64,000 nucleotides of DNA, from the NCBI RefSeq assembly GCF_037325665.1, contig NC_090260.1:47460050-47524049 (forward strand). The letters run 5' to 3'. Every line of letters begins with the position of its first letter. Position 1 is the stretch's first letter. Position numbers and translations under genes: made by a program. The DNA is from Littorina saxatilis (taxonomy: Eukaryota > Mollusca > Gastropoda > Littorinimorpha > Littorinidae). Below, in pieces: positions 44,956-56,358 of this stretch. Under the pieces are notes generated by a model. It saw nothing but the letters and a program-made list of their open reading frames with translations, did no database searches and was not told where the DNA came from.

Positions 44956-45879
44956 CGGATTACCACCTTTAACGCACCCTTTTGGACTTTTCTACGTAAC
45001 CTTACTATGCCTGCTGTGACATTCACGAGGATTATTGTGATTCTTGGACAATCGTGTGCCTGTGCTGGACTTGCAGGAAGACAAACGGCGTCGGAAGTAT
45101 ACGTGCTGCCAAGTGTGCATGCCCAGAGCGCAGTTTGAACGGACAGTGAGTGTGTCATTGTGTGGAAGTTTTGCTTGATTGATTTATTCATGATTTGATT
45201 TGCCTTTTGGTTCAATAGAAAAATCTGTGTACGTTATACTTTGTATTTTGTGGTGTGATTCGCCCGAGTGCGAGACCCCCATCCCCGAACGCCTCTGTGG
45301 GTAGAATTGTATAATTGTGTGAGTAACGTGAGTGTGTAGATGAGAATGTGTAGATGAGAATGTGAAAGTTGCTTTGGACCCAGACACACACAGCAGACTT
45401 CAACGCAACAGCTAAGTTTCAGCCTGACAAAGAAATTCGAGTGACACAGCTAAGGGCTGTACTTGTTATTTCTCTATTAAAACAAATGTTTCAAGATCTT
45501 TTGGCCAATAAAAAATAAATTGTCTGTTTCTAATAACATGGGTAAACAAAATAGGGTAGGTAGGTAGGGATTTTTAATTTTTTTGCCAGGATAGAATTCT
45601 TCAAAATAACTAAATGACACAAAGAGACAAGACTCGCTATAGATAAATTTATATAAAAAAAAGTAAAAAATGTGACAAAGAATATAAAATGATTGTTTTA
45701 CCTGGTCTGGAATCTTTAGTAGTAATTGCATAAAAAAAGTCTGATATATATATATATCAATTATCATGTTAACTTTTTCTTAAAATGGGTGCGCTAAATC
45801 CTAGTCTGTTTGTTTTTAATGGACTAAGCAATCCTTGGACTGACAGAAAATATGTATTTTAAAAATGTCCAGTTGCAAA
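44956..45879. other. Unassigned sequence before the satellite
   Basis: No gene is recognised. It contains a tandem agatgagaatgtg duplication near 45338-45365 and an (at)n stretch near 45750. Confidence 0.4.
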
Positions 45880-48206
45880 TTACTTATTTTTCTAATTGGA
45901 AGAGAATATACACTCTTTTGTGTTCAAATGGGGAGGGGGCGGGGGTAGTAAAAGGATCACAGTTCAAGATTGTGCGCGACAAGAGGTGTGTTTCTTTTAA
46001 CTGTGATAAAGAGCGACAACTCAACTTGGTATCTAACACTATTTCTGAACACTGTAACCACTGTAACCACTTTAGCACTTTTAATTTATTTTATGTCTTC
46101 CAAACTTCTTCTTCTCCTCCTCTTCTTCTTCGTTCATGGGCTTAGACTCCCACGTTCACTCATGTTTTTAGCACGAGTGGATTTTTACGTGTATGACCGT
46201 TTTTACCCCGCCATTTAGGCAGCCATACGCCGCTTTCGGAGGAATTCCAAACTTCTAATTCAGCTTCAAAAAATGAGAGAAAAAAGGTGTTTTTTTAATT
46301 CAACAGTTAAATCACTATGTTGGATATTCTATTTTGCTTCCCTATTTATCTTAAGTTTTTGATCATCTGATTACCTTGCTTTCCTATTTGTAAGATAATA
46401 TGCACTCTTTTCTGAAAAATAGGTAGGGGGTGGGGGTAGTAAAAGCATCAAAGTTCAAGATTTTGCGCGACAAGAGGTGTGTTTCTTTTAACTGTGATGA
46501 AGAGGGATAACTCAACTTGGTATCTAACACTATTTCTGAACACTGTAACCACATTAGCACTTTTAATTTTTTTTCTGTCTTCCAAGCTTTAAATTCAGCT
46601 AATAAAATGAGTAAAAAAGTGTTTTTTTCTGAATTCAACAGTTAAATTACTATGTTGGATGTTCTATTTTGCTTCCCTATTTCTGTTCTGAAGTTTTTGA
46701 TCATCTGACTACCTTGCTTTTCTATTTGGAAGACAATATGCACTCTTTTCTGAAAAATGGGTAGGGGGTGGGGGTAGTAAAAGCATCACAGTTTAAGATT
46801 TTGCGCGACAAGAGGTGTGTTTCTTTTAACTGTGATGAAGAGGGATAACTAAACTTGGTATCTAACACTATTTCTGAACACTGTAACCACTTTAGCACTT
46901 TTAATTTATTTTTTTCTGTCATCCAAGTTTTGAATTCAGCTTACAAAATGAGTAAACAAGTGTGTTTTTTCTGAATTCAACAGTTAAATAACTCTGTTGG
47001 GTGTTCTTTTTTGCTTCCCTATTTCTGTTCTGAAGTTTTTGATCATCTGATTACCTTGCCTTTCTATTTGGAAGATAATATGCACTCTTTTCTGAAGAAT
47101 GGGTAGGGGGTAGGGGTAGTAAAAGCATCACAGTTCAAGATTTTGCGCGACAAGAGGTGCGTTTCTTTTAACTGTGATGAAGAGGGATAACTCAACTTGG
47201 TATCTAACACTATTTCTGAACACTGTAACCACTTTAGCACTTTTAATTTATTTTTTTCTGTCATCCAAGCTTTAAATTCAGCTTATAAAATGAGTAAACA
47301 AGTGGTTTTTTTCTGAATTCAACAGCTAAATCACTCTGTTGGGTGTTCTTTTTTGCTTCCCTATTTCTGTTCTGAAGTTTTTGATCATCTGATTACCTTG
47401 CCTTTCTATTTGGAAGATAATATGCACTCTTTTCTGAAGAATGGGTAGGGGGTAGGGGTAGTAAAAGCATCACAGTTCAAGATTTTGCGCGACAAGAGGT
47501 GCGTTTCTTTTAACTGTGATGAAGAGGGATAACTCAACTTGGTATCTAACACTATTTCTGAACACTGTAACCAGTTTTGCACTTTTAATTTATTTATTTC
47601 TGTCTTCCAAGCTTTAAATTCAGCTAATAAAATGAGTAAAAAAGTGGGTTTTTTTCTGAATTCACCAGTTAAATCACTATGTTGCATGTTCTATTTTGCT
47701 TCCCTATTTTTGTTCTTAAGTTTTGATCATCTGACTACCTTGCTTGTCTATTTGGAAGATAATATGCACTCTTTTCTGAAAAATGAGTAGGGGGTGGGGG
47801 TAGTAAAAGCATCACAGTTCAAAATTTTGCGCGACAAGAGGTGTATTTCTCTTAAAATTTGTGAAGAGGGATAACTCAACTTGTTATTTAACACTATTTC
47901 TGAACACTGTAACCACTTTAACACTTTTAATTTATGTTTGACTGTGTTCCATGCTTCAAATTGGGCTTCAAAAATGGATACATAAGGTTTTTTTTCCAAA
48001 TTCACCTGTAAAATCACTATGTTTGATGTTCTATTTTGCTTCCCTATTTCTCTTCTTCAGTTTCTGATCATCCGATTGTTTTTTTGTTAACATATTCACA
48101 ATACAATATCACAATTTCTTCAGTAGGGTTTGCGTGAAAAAATCTCATACCTATGCTCAAACTTCAGTCGCTATCTCAAAATTTTGCGCGACAAGCTCTA
48201 TTCATT
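45880..48206. repeat. 342-bp satellite array, about six to seven units
   Basis: The motif gcgcgacaag recurs at 45974, 46465, 46803, 47145, 47487, 47829 and 48186, i.e. spacing 491, 338, 342, 342, 342, 357. Inner units are the most alike; the outer ones are diverged. The long first interval is explained by a 149-bp SINE fragment (46106-46243). Minus-strand open stretches in each unit end identically and are not genes. Confidence 0.93.
46106..46243 (-). mobile_element. SINE fragment inserted in a satellite unit
   Basis: Same family as 23040-23640 ('ggcagccatacgcc', 'cttcttcttcgttcatgggc'). Flanked by a ttccaaactt duplication. Confidence 0.8.
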
Positions 48207-49033
48207 TTGTTTTTTCCTGATAAACAAAACACTGAACTAACATAAAAACAAACCTTTAAAACTGCCTAACCACTTTGAAATATGGCCTCAGGTGTGAACT
48301 CCAGCCTTAAGGGCATCAAAAAATGCAAGGGGTGTGCCACTGATAAGAAAACCCCAATCACCCCTGAATTACTACACATAATAAAAAGCCAGCTGGACCT
48401 TGAGTGTAGGCAAGATATTGTGTACTGGGCTGCGTGTTTGGTGCTTTTTTCGGAGTTCTCCGGAGATCGAACTTGTTTCAGGACAACGGGAACTTCGATC
48501 CTTGTAAGCAGCTCACAAGAGACCAAGTGGTTATTCTGGGTACGGGCATGTCAATAACGCTCCAATGGAGCAAAACGATTCAGCGTAAAGAGCGCTCTGT
48601 TGAAATTAAGCTCCCGGCAATGTCACTCCATCCCTTGTGTCCAGTGTCTGCCGTGACCGCTGTGTTACCTTTGTTGGGGCCGATGGACCCCAAGGCGCAG
48701 GTCTTCCCGATGAAAGGATCAGACTTTAATAAGAAACTGCGCTTGACTACCGCTGTTGCTGGGGGAAACTTCTCCAGCCACAGCTTTCGGCGGGGTGGTG
48801 CCGCGTGGGCGTTGAGTTGTGGTGTGCCGGGGGAAATTGTCAAGGTGATGGGGGATTGGAAAAGCAACGCGTACTTAGGCTACTTAGACCAGCTGCCACA
48901 AAAGATCATCTTACAGATCACATGTAGCCCAGGCAACTCCTTCATGTATAACATCACAACAATCCTAAACCTCCCACCTCTAACCTAGTATACTGTCTTT
49001 AGTTGGGCTGAATAACGAGTAGTACCTCTAATT

Positions 49034-49323
49034 TGGGACTTATCACTGCACAATGATATCTCTCATTGTCAGATGGTATTCTCTTGAATAAACTGCCCTC
49101 GTTATTTGCCCAAATCAATACATGACTTGGCTATGTGTGATGTATGTGCGCACGAGAGTGATTGCGTGTGTGTCAGGTGTATGTGAGTGTGTGCGCGCGC
49201 AGGTGTGTGAGTATAACTGTAAGTAATAAGAGGGAGAGAAAGAGGAGTGTCATTTCTTTGGGATTATCGTGTGCTCTTGATTTGGGGCGGGGGGGGGGGG
49301 GGGGGGATAAGTGAGTAGTTTAA
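49034..49323 (+). repeat. Split direct repeat B1
   Basis: About 290 bp beginning tgggacttatcactgcacaa and ending with a poly-G tract and ataagtgagtagtttaa. It abuts A2 directly. Repeated at 49922-50215. Confidence 0.93.
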
Positions 49324-49679
49324 GTGTGAGTTTAGATAGAGCGGACAGCGTCAGATAAACTCTATTTAAACGAGACAGATTAGCCGCGGGTGGAGGAGGA
49401 GGATGTTAGATACTTGAGGTAGGCCTAAAGGGATCAGTGTTGGCAGGTAGGGAAGAGAGGGTAGTAAAGCAGGATATCAACACTTAGGCCCGTAATTAGA
49501 AAGAGAGGGGAGAGGAGGACTTGTGAAAGTCAAGGAGAATAGCCCAGCCGCAATGTCCATGTTGCCGGGGGGCTTGCACGTGTGATGCATCAGCGGGGGT
49601 CTATAAGAACGGGAGAGCAACACATTGTGGTCAGTCCTTACCAGCGCGGCGCAGCGGGCATATGCCAACTATTTCTTAC
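49324..49679 (+). repeat. Split direct repeat A2
   Basis: Second copy of the A repeat (38435-38790). Confidence 0.93.
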
Positions 49680-49921
49680 CCCCCATCCACCCCCGGCATC
49701 CACCGTTGTATTTTGTTAGCAATCCGTTGCATGATGTTTTTAATTTTGAGGCAAATGCATGCCTGTTTGTGCCTTCACTTGAAGTGAGGTTGTGCATGAA
49801 ACGACTCGAACCTTGTTAATGTTATGTAATCATTATTCACGGTGTTTAAATCTTTGAGTGAGGGCTCCTTGTGTTTGTTGTTAGTGTAACCAAATGTTTG
49901 TTGTTTTTTGTTGTGGACTTA
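49680..49921. other. Spacer between A2 and B2 of the retrotransposon
   Basis: Part of the fossil element's right end; no coding signal. Confidence 0.6.
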
Positions 49922-50215
49922 TGGGACTTATCACTGCACAATGATATCTCTCATTGTCAGATGGTATTCTCTTGAATAAACTGCCCTCGTTATTTGCCCA
50001 AATCAATACATGACTTGGCTATGTGTGATGTATGTGCGCACGAGAGTGATTGCGTGTGTGTCAGGTGTATGTGAGTGTGTGCGCGCGCAGGTGTGTGAGT
50101 ATAACTGTAAGTAATAAGAGGGAGAGAAAGAGGAGTGTCATTTCTTTGGGATTATCGTGTGCTCTTGATTTGCGCCGGGGGCGGGGGGGGGGGGGGGGAT
50201 AAGTGAGTAGTTTAA
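49922..50215 (+). repeat. Split direct repeat B2
   Basis: Second copy of the B repeat; its end meets LINE sequence at 50216. Confidence 0.93.
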
Positions 50216-51584
50216 ACTTATTTCACCTTCACAAACTTTCTTCTCCTCCTCTGTCAGACGAGGGGTTTCACAATTTTGCAAAAAAGAATCTGTATCGTTA
50301 TCAATGTTGATGCTATTGTCACTGTACGCATATTTGTTTTCAAAGTAGTGTTTTTGAGCCTGCAGTATGTCAAACTGATCGACTAATACATCGCCATTAT
50401 CAAGCTTGATGCTGGGAAACAATTTTGCACTGGCTCGAGATTTTTCAAGGTTTAAAAAGTACTTTGTATTTTTTTCCCCTTCATCAATCCATTTCATTCT
50501 AGATCGTGTTTGGGCACTTTTTAAGCGTTCATGCTCAAAGACTTCTAGTTGAAACTTCAGTGCCTCGCGATTACGAAGCAGATTTTCATCAAGCGGTTGT
50601 TTGGCAAGTGATGATTCACACTGTGCCAGTTTATCTTGTAAGTGCAAATACTTGTTTTTCTTTAAAACTGCCAGGTTTTTGCTGTACTGAATAGTTTCGT
50701 CCCTTATCTCTAACTTAAGTAATTCCCACCGGTTCTCAGCACTCTCTGGTGTGTCTGTGCGAAGGGAAGAGTCAATAAGGTTATTCATTCTTTCTACGAA
50801 TACACTGTCCTTTAACAAGGCGTTGTTGAACTTCCAGAAGCCGGGACCTCTGGTCACTTCGGAACATTTTAAAGACACAAGCACCCCCCTGTGATCAGAG
50901 GAGGGAACAGAGTAAATCTCCGTTTCCAACACACTGTCCATTGCAGCATCGTTCAAAAACACGTAGTCGAGTCTTCTTGCAGTTAATTTGCCGTTGCTGA
51001 TTCTTGACCACGAGAATTCCTTGCATAGAGGGTTTAGCACCCGCCACGCGTCACATAGTTCGCACTCAGTAACAAAGTCGTTGAAAAGTTTAACGAGTGC
51101 TGGCGAGTGATTTTCGCCTGCGATGATGTCTAATTTATTGTCCATCACTGCGTTAAAGTCACCGCAGACTACTTTTAAGATCACAATCACAATCACTAAT
51201 TGTATCTGAAAGAGAAGTCAGAAAATGTTTAGTGTCAGCTAAGTTACACTGGGCGTACACATTGAAGATAGCCATTTCTTTAGTGCCAATGTTAACTTTT
51301 ACCATCAGAATTCTATCAGAAATGATTTCTGTGGACCATGCATGGGGAAAGTGTTTTCTCACCAGTATTACCTGGCCTCTACTATGACGAGTACCAGCAC
51401 AGTACACAACCTCACCACCCCATTCTTTCTTCCACTGCTCTGCATCTTCGGGCATTATGTACGACTCTTGCACACATACAATGTCATATTTCTTTTCCTT
51501 TAACATTCTAAATATCTTTTTGCGTTTTGATGTATTCCGGAGTCCTCTAACATTTAAGGAGAACGCTTTGACACCATCTGCCAT
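50216..51584 (-). pseudogene. LINE ORF2 N-terminal part: APE endonuclease
   Basis: Starts MADGVKAFSLNVRGLRN (ATG 51584), with VQESYIMPEDA and FNVYAQCN. After one frameshift near 51165-51195 it continues VVCGDFNAVMDNKLD, LDYVFLNDA and VPSSDHRGVLVSL. The Asn, Glu, GDFN and SDH residues of the endonuclease active site are all present. A linker rich in charged residues (MKWIDEGEKNTKYFLNLEK) precedes the reverse transcriptase; the segment is cut at 50216 by the retrotransposon insertion. Confidence 0.85.
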
Positions 51585-51713
51585 CGCTGGAGTGAGATAG
51601 TGTAAATACTAAAAAAAACAACTGGTGAAATCGCAGAGCCATAGTACGTAAGTCCGTAAGCCAAAGCCGGGCCGTCGTCGTTGGGTCAGTCGGTCAGTTA
51701 GTCGGTCGGTCGG

Positions 51714-52606
51714 TCAGCCTTTCTCCTGGCCTTCTTCATCGTGAGAGGCCATCTTCGCCATCTTCGTCGGTGTTCCTAGCGGGCTACCAGAACGGTTCCG
51801 CTTGGGAGTGTAGGAGCGACTTCTGCTCTGGGTGCCAGCGCGGTTTCCAAGACGCCCGCGGTCAGTTGTGTGAGACATTAAGTTTCTGCTTTGTTCGCTG
51901 TTGTTACCCGCAGCCGCGGACAGCTGTTCTGTCTTCTGCTGGTCTCCTGAAGCGGAGCCAGAGTTGACGTCAAGATCACAACATGGGTCGCCACTCTTGT
52001 GGCCCGGTTTTTTGCATGATCTACATACCACGTCCCCCTGACACGTGGAGACATGGTGACCCGTCTCTAGACACTTTGAACAGATCACGGTCTTTTTCTG
52101 GTTTTGTTCGCGGTGATACACTTTGGCAGTGAAGAAACTGACTTTGAGTGTTTTCTCTAGTGGGGTGTTTGGTGTGGAAATGAATACAAATCTTCTCCCC
52201 GTGAGAAACCGGGTTAGTTTTCCATCAGCGTCTCTGGCCCTTTCTTGTTTGATGGCTGATCGGAGTTCTACTCCAACCCTGATAAGGGCAGTTTTGATTC
52301 CAGAATCGGCCACAGATATAGGAATGTCGTCCACCCAGACTTTCGTCGAAGGTTTCTCTTCTCCAGTTTCGTTGCGCAAGATGAAGGGGTTAGTGCCTGC
52401 GACTTGCAGAGAGACCCCTCTGAGGGAAAGTCCCTTGACCAAAAGAGTGTTACGAGCCTCAGTGGAGGCAGGGTAGATTCTCCATAGACCTTTGATGTTT
52501 TGAGCACCGAGAACCGTCTCGCGCCCAGAGACCCTTTCTGCCGCGACACAAATATCGATGCATTTAGGTCGATCACTGTCACCATTTGGAATAGCACTGT
52601 TTTTTT
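51714..52606 (-). CDS. LINE ORF1 (two CCHC zinc knuckles), 5' incomplete
   Basis: The open frame starts at the truncated 5' end (about 52606) and reads AIPNGDSDRPKCIDICVAAE, then NIKGLWRIYPASTEARN, KVWVDDIPISVADS and FLTGRRFVFI. Two knuckles follow, CSKCLETGHHVSTC and CRSCKKPGHKSGDPC, and a basic tail with RSRSYTPKRNRSG. The knuckles bind nucleic acid; ORF1 proteins of Tx1/L1-type elements coat the element's RNA. The frame appears intact to the stop at 51714. No native start is visible. Confidence 0.8.
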
Positions 52607-52610
52607 TTTA

Positions 52611-53114
52611 TAAAAACTGGCAGTACTTGCGATGCCATGGTTGCACCACACAGGTGTCCACAATCAAAGAAAGAACACGAAAATCCTGTCCAGAAAATCT
52701 GCTATGGTGGGCCAAAGGCCAAAGCCCTTGTCAAAATTCAAACACCTGCGACGAGGCCTATAACACAGGTAAGGCTTAGCCACAAAACACAGCAGTCATT
52801 GAACACAGCTCACGGCAAATCAGAGCATCGACACTTGCGACCGTCTCCGCCGAGAGTTCAGCTGCGAATCTCATCTGAAGTTCTTTTAACAAGGCACGTA
52901 TGCCCACATACAGCATAAAGCCTGGGACTCTGTAAACGCAGGACTCTGAGACGTTCGCAAGAACCCAGTCCTCTACGGAAGAAGAAGAAGAAGACTTTAA
53001 AGGCTCACTCCTTCTTGTGAAAATGGTTTGGATCAGCATCTCAGATCAGGTCAGGCTATACTAACAATTCCTCACTGCCCCTGGTGAGTTGAAATTGCTG
53101 TACAATGGAAACCA
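52611..53114. other. Non-coding stretch right of the LINE
   Basis: No gene recognised; a short (gaa)n tract at about 52980. Confidence 0.4.
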
Positions 53115-53326
53115 CCGGCACGGTTGGCCTAGTGGTAAGGCGTCCACCCCGTGATCGGGAGGTCATGGGTTAGAACCCCGGCCGGGTCATACCTAAGACT
53201 TTAAAATTGGCAATCTAGTGGCTGCTCCGTCTGGCGTCTGGCATTATGGGGTTAGTGCTAGGACTGGTTGGTCCGGTGTCAGAATAATGTGACTGGGTGA
53301 GACATGAAGCAAGCAAACAAACAAAC
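53115..53326 (+). mobile_element. tRNA-derived SINE
   Basis: Head ccggcacggttggcctagtg (A box) and gggttagaaccccggcc (B box), body with ggcattatggggttagtgct, tail (aaac)n. An inverted copy is at 58012-58802. Confidence 0.88.
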
Positions 53327-53590
53327 CTGATTTTCTTAGATTTTTGAAGGGTCTGAATAAAATGATTTCTTGAGAAGCCAGTGGTTGCATTTACGACATT
53401 TAATTTGATTCATCACATTGATTACCCACGCTATTCATTTCTGGTATGTGACCAAGTGGACAGATGGTCGTATTCCATGCGAAGACCTGCAAAATGTGAG
53501 ATGGTGAGCCAAACTGTTTTTCTGAGAAGTTGTGTGCCTTGAAGTGACATCTTTTTCTGTCTTTCGTTAATGTGTCTTCTTTTCTTTCAG

Positions 53591-55130
53591 GAAGAGAATC
53601 TTTCTGTCTTTGGGAGTTGTGAATTTCTATCTTTCAGGAATGCTGTCTTACATACCTTCAGAAAAGGTATGTAAACATTTTCATCACAAGACTTACAAAA
53701 TTTTTGAATTTTCTGTTACAGCACCAGCAGGGGAAAATTTCAAGACAGACAGAACAGTCAACGTGCAGATGGAGCGTTCATCAGAAATACCAACATCGTC
53801 CAGTGCTGACAGCAACGTTGTTTGGCTGAAACAAGAGGCAGCTGAAATACCAACATCATCCAGTGCTTACAGCGACGTTGTTAGACTGAAACAAGAGGGA
53901 CAGAAACAAGGGGCAGCAGAAATCCCAATTGATTTTGGAACCATTGCAGACACAGCTTCATTTTCAGAACAAGATGGGTGTACATGTTCTAATGATATCA
54001 AGCGTGAAAAAGACGGTGTGGGGGAGGGTGGAGACATGTTGACAAGAGGAAGACCACATGCCTGCCTTAAATCTACAACAACATTTGGTCAAAAGGGGGG
54101 TGTAAACAAACACATGTTAACACATACAACTGAACAGCCACATGCCTGTCCTCATTGCAAAGTGATATTTGCTCAGAAAGGGCATTTGAAGACCCACATG
54201 TTGAGACATACAAGAGAAAAGCCACATGCCTAAGACCCACATGTTGAGACATACAAGAGAAAAGCCACATGCCTGTCCTAGTTGTTCAAAGAAATTTGCT
54301 CTCAAATTTCATTTAAAGACCCACATAATGACACATACAGGAAAAAAGCCACAAGCCTGTCCTCATTGTTCAAAGAAATTTGTTCAGAAAGAAGATTTGA
54401 AGAAACACATGTTGACACATACAGGAGAAAAGCCTCATGCCTGTCCTTGTTGTTCAAGGACATTTGCTCGGAAAGGGGATTTGAAGAACCACATGTTGAC
54501 ACATACAGGAGAAAAGCCACATGCCTGTCCGCGTTGTACGGTGAAATTTGCTCTCAAAGGAAATTTGAAGACTCACATGTTGACACATACAGGAGAAAAG
54601 CCACACGCCTGTCCTGATTGCAAAGCGAAGTTTGCTCTGAAAGGGACTTTGAAGACCCACATGTTAACACATACAGGAGAAAAGCCACACGCCTGTCCTT
54701 ATTGCAAAGTGAAGTTTGCTCTGAAAAGGCAATTGAAGACCCACATCTTTACACATACAGGAGAAAAGCCTCATGGCTGTCCTCATTGTTCAAAGAAATT
54801 TGCTCACAAATGGCATTTAAAGACCCACATATTGACACATACAGGAGAAAAGCCACATGCCTGTCCTCATTGTTCAAAGAAATTTGCTCAGAAAGGGGAT
54901 TTGAAGCCCCACATGTTGACACATACAGGAGAAAAGCCTCATGCCTGTCCTCATTGTTAAAAAAAATTTGGTAGGAAAGGGGATTTGAAGCCCCACATGT
55001 TGACACATACAGGAGAAAAGCCTCATGCCTGTCCTCATTGTTCAAAGAAATTTGGTCGGAAAGGGGATTTGAAGACCCACATGTTGACACATACAGGAGA
55101 AAAGCCTCATGCCTGTCCTCATTGTTCAAG
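53591..55130 (+). pseudogene. C2H2 zinc-finger gene, right copy, broken
   Basis: Exon A (53591-53666, acceptor ctttcag, donor gtatgt) reads EENLSVFGSCEFLSFRNAVL. A 55-bp intron (53667-53721) separates it from exon B, and the phases agree (...FRK/APAGENF). Exon B has two EIPTSSSA repeats ending LKQE, a first finger with its second Cys changed to Ser (CLKS), and one good finger. A 43-bp tandem duplication (54189-54231 and 54232-54274) then shifts the frame. Eight more fingers follow in the new frame up to a TAA at about 54958, then two more up to the hAT-like insertion. Two disablements and a lost zinc ligand make this a pseudogene. Confidence 0.82.
53667..53721 (+). other. 55-bp intron of the zinc-finger gene
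   Basis: aag/gtatgt donor and ttctgttacag acceptor, joining exons A and B in phase. The same pair is 57 bp apart at 31433-31489. Confidence 0.55.
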
Positions 55131-55642
55131 CAGGGTTTGTACAGGTCATGGATAACCTGGAAAGTCATGGAATTTGATTTTTAATTTTCCAGGCCTGGAA
55201 AGTCATGGAATTTTAATTCAAGTCATGGAAAGTCATGGAATTTAACAAAAATAAGAAAGAAAAATAAATTAACCTTTAGCACGCCAGCGGCGATTTTCGT
55301 TGCCCAGCCATTCCCCGATTTGCGTCGCCAGCACAAGGCTTGTTCGTATGACCAACTTCTCGTTCGTATTTGCATACGAGAATAACGGTATTGTTAACGG
55401 CACTTGAGTCAAGGCGAGGCTCACTTCCTTCCATTATCTCGTCGTGTCGTCTGCGCTGCATTTGAGTCGGTTTCGTCGAAGTTTTCTGCTTTTGTTTTTG
55501 CATCGATAAAGTACTTTAGCGCTTCGACAAGCAAGACGGAGGATGATGAGTTTGAAACTTTCTTTCGAGTTGTTTCTTGACAACAAAAAGTATGCGGAAT
55601 TGGAACGAATTACCGAGGAAGATCTTCGCAATGAACTGTGTA

Positions 55643-56091
55643 CAGTAGTACCTGCCATATCCGGTCACCCATTAGTCATTGCAAAGGTGACCGCAAATAT
55701 CAGATGGCCGTTCATTACAGGCCCCCTCCTCCTCCAAAAAACCCAAAAAAACACGATCAAGTTTTCATGAAGAAAAGAAAGCGATCATCCACGAGCCGCC
55801 GATTCATTGTCTCTGTTAGTTTTGCTTTCGTTTATAAATACATCTTAATTATTTGCGTGTTTAACTCTATCGTCCTGGCTAAGCTATTGTTTCGTATGTT
55901 TCTATGTGTGTTGTTTGGATTATTATATATGTATTTGAGTGTCAGATAAACAAGTGTTTCAAACTCACATCAGCTGTGATCGATCCGGAAGTGACTGCCG
56001 TAAATGTACATGTATGCGCATGTCTGTATTTACAGTTTTCGCATGCGTAAGTATTCATGTCGTCTGCTCGTGCTGTGCCGTCTGTGCACAC

Positions 56092-56164
<73 letters not shown>

Positions 56165-56358
56165 GTGGCCGTTAAGTGACCGCTCCTGTCGAGTAAGAGG
56201 GGCACCTTAGGTCAAAAATCAGTGACCGTTGACCGCGTCAGACAGGTTAACGGCCATTAAGAGTCAATTATAGAAGGAAAATTCATTAGTCATGGGAAAG
56301 CTGGCCGCTCCAGGCAGGTTGACGCCCACGAAAGGGCCGGAAATGGAAGGGACTACTG
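55643..56358. mobile_element. TA-flanked pogo/mariner-like MITE
   Basis: Ends cagtagtacctgccatatcc and (reverse) cagtagtcccttccatttcc, with TA at 55641-55642 and 56359-56360. The left locus copy (12932) shows the empty site. It contains a CA microsatellite (56090-56163). Confidence 0.82.
56090..56163. repeat. (AC)n microsatellite
   Basis: About 37 uninterrupted AC units. Confidence 0.97.

Larger units (their letters stand above)
42650..48306. mobile_element. TTAA-bounded 5.7-kb segment (piggyBac/Kolobok-like, tentative)
   Basis: It lies between TTAA at 42646-42649 and 48307-48310. The ends share an imperfect inverted repeat: TTAAGGtatTAGaaCACACCTGA at the left in two adjoining parts (TTAAGG..., CACACCTGA) and the same two blocks inverted at the right (tcaggtgtg, ccttaa). 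Inside are a LINE fragment (43640-44905), simple repeats and a 342-bp satellite array (45880-48206); no transposase is visible. It interrupts the recombinase region of the retrotransposon. Confidence 0.45.
38435..50215 (+). mobile_element. Tyrosine-recombinase retrotransposon (DIRS/Ngaro-like) fossil
   Basis: The repeat order A1-body-B1-A2-B2 (split direct repeats) is diagnostic of Ngaro/PAT-type elements. Parts in order: A1 38435-38790; a gag-like ORF 38773-39663; reverse transcriptase and RNase H 39787-41364; a tyrosine-recombinase region from about 41343 onward; B1 49034-49323; A2 49324-49679; B2 49922-50215. The recombinase region is interrupted from 41653 to 48306 by nested elements. There is no target duplication in the LINE, as expected for recombinase-mediated integration. 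A1 and A2 differ at about one position in 356, so it is young. It is broken: one large insertion and perhaps one or two smaller breaks. Element length without the inserts is about 5.1 kb. Confidence 0.88.
35283..52610 (-). mobile_element. L1/Tx1-type LINE, split by later insertions
   Basis: On the minus strand the element runs from about 52610 (5'-truncated within ORF1) to a poly(A) at 35297-35283. Its own sequence occupies 52610-50216 and 38434-35283, minus the hAT-like insert at 37522-38252. At 38434/50216 the LINE halves abut with no base lost or duplicated, so the retrotransposon between them arrived afterwards. ORF1 with two zinc knuckles, an APE endonuclease, reverse transcriptase and a C-terminal CCHC domain are recognisable. 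Several frameshifts in ORF2 show that it is dead. The original length was about 5.5 kb or more. Confidence 0.85.

Noticed and set aside
46384-48017. Series of 66-93-codon minus-strand frames with the same end
   Set aside because: They recur with the 342-bp satellite unit, lack a start in common context and carry no known motif.
56004-56210. Thr/His-rich open frames
   Set aside because: Translation of the AC microsatellite in a MITE.
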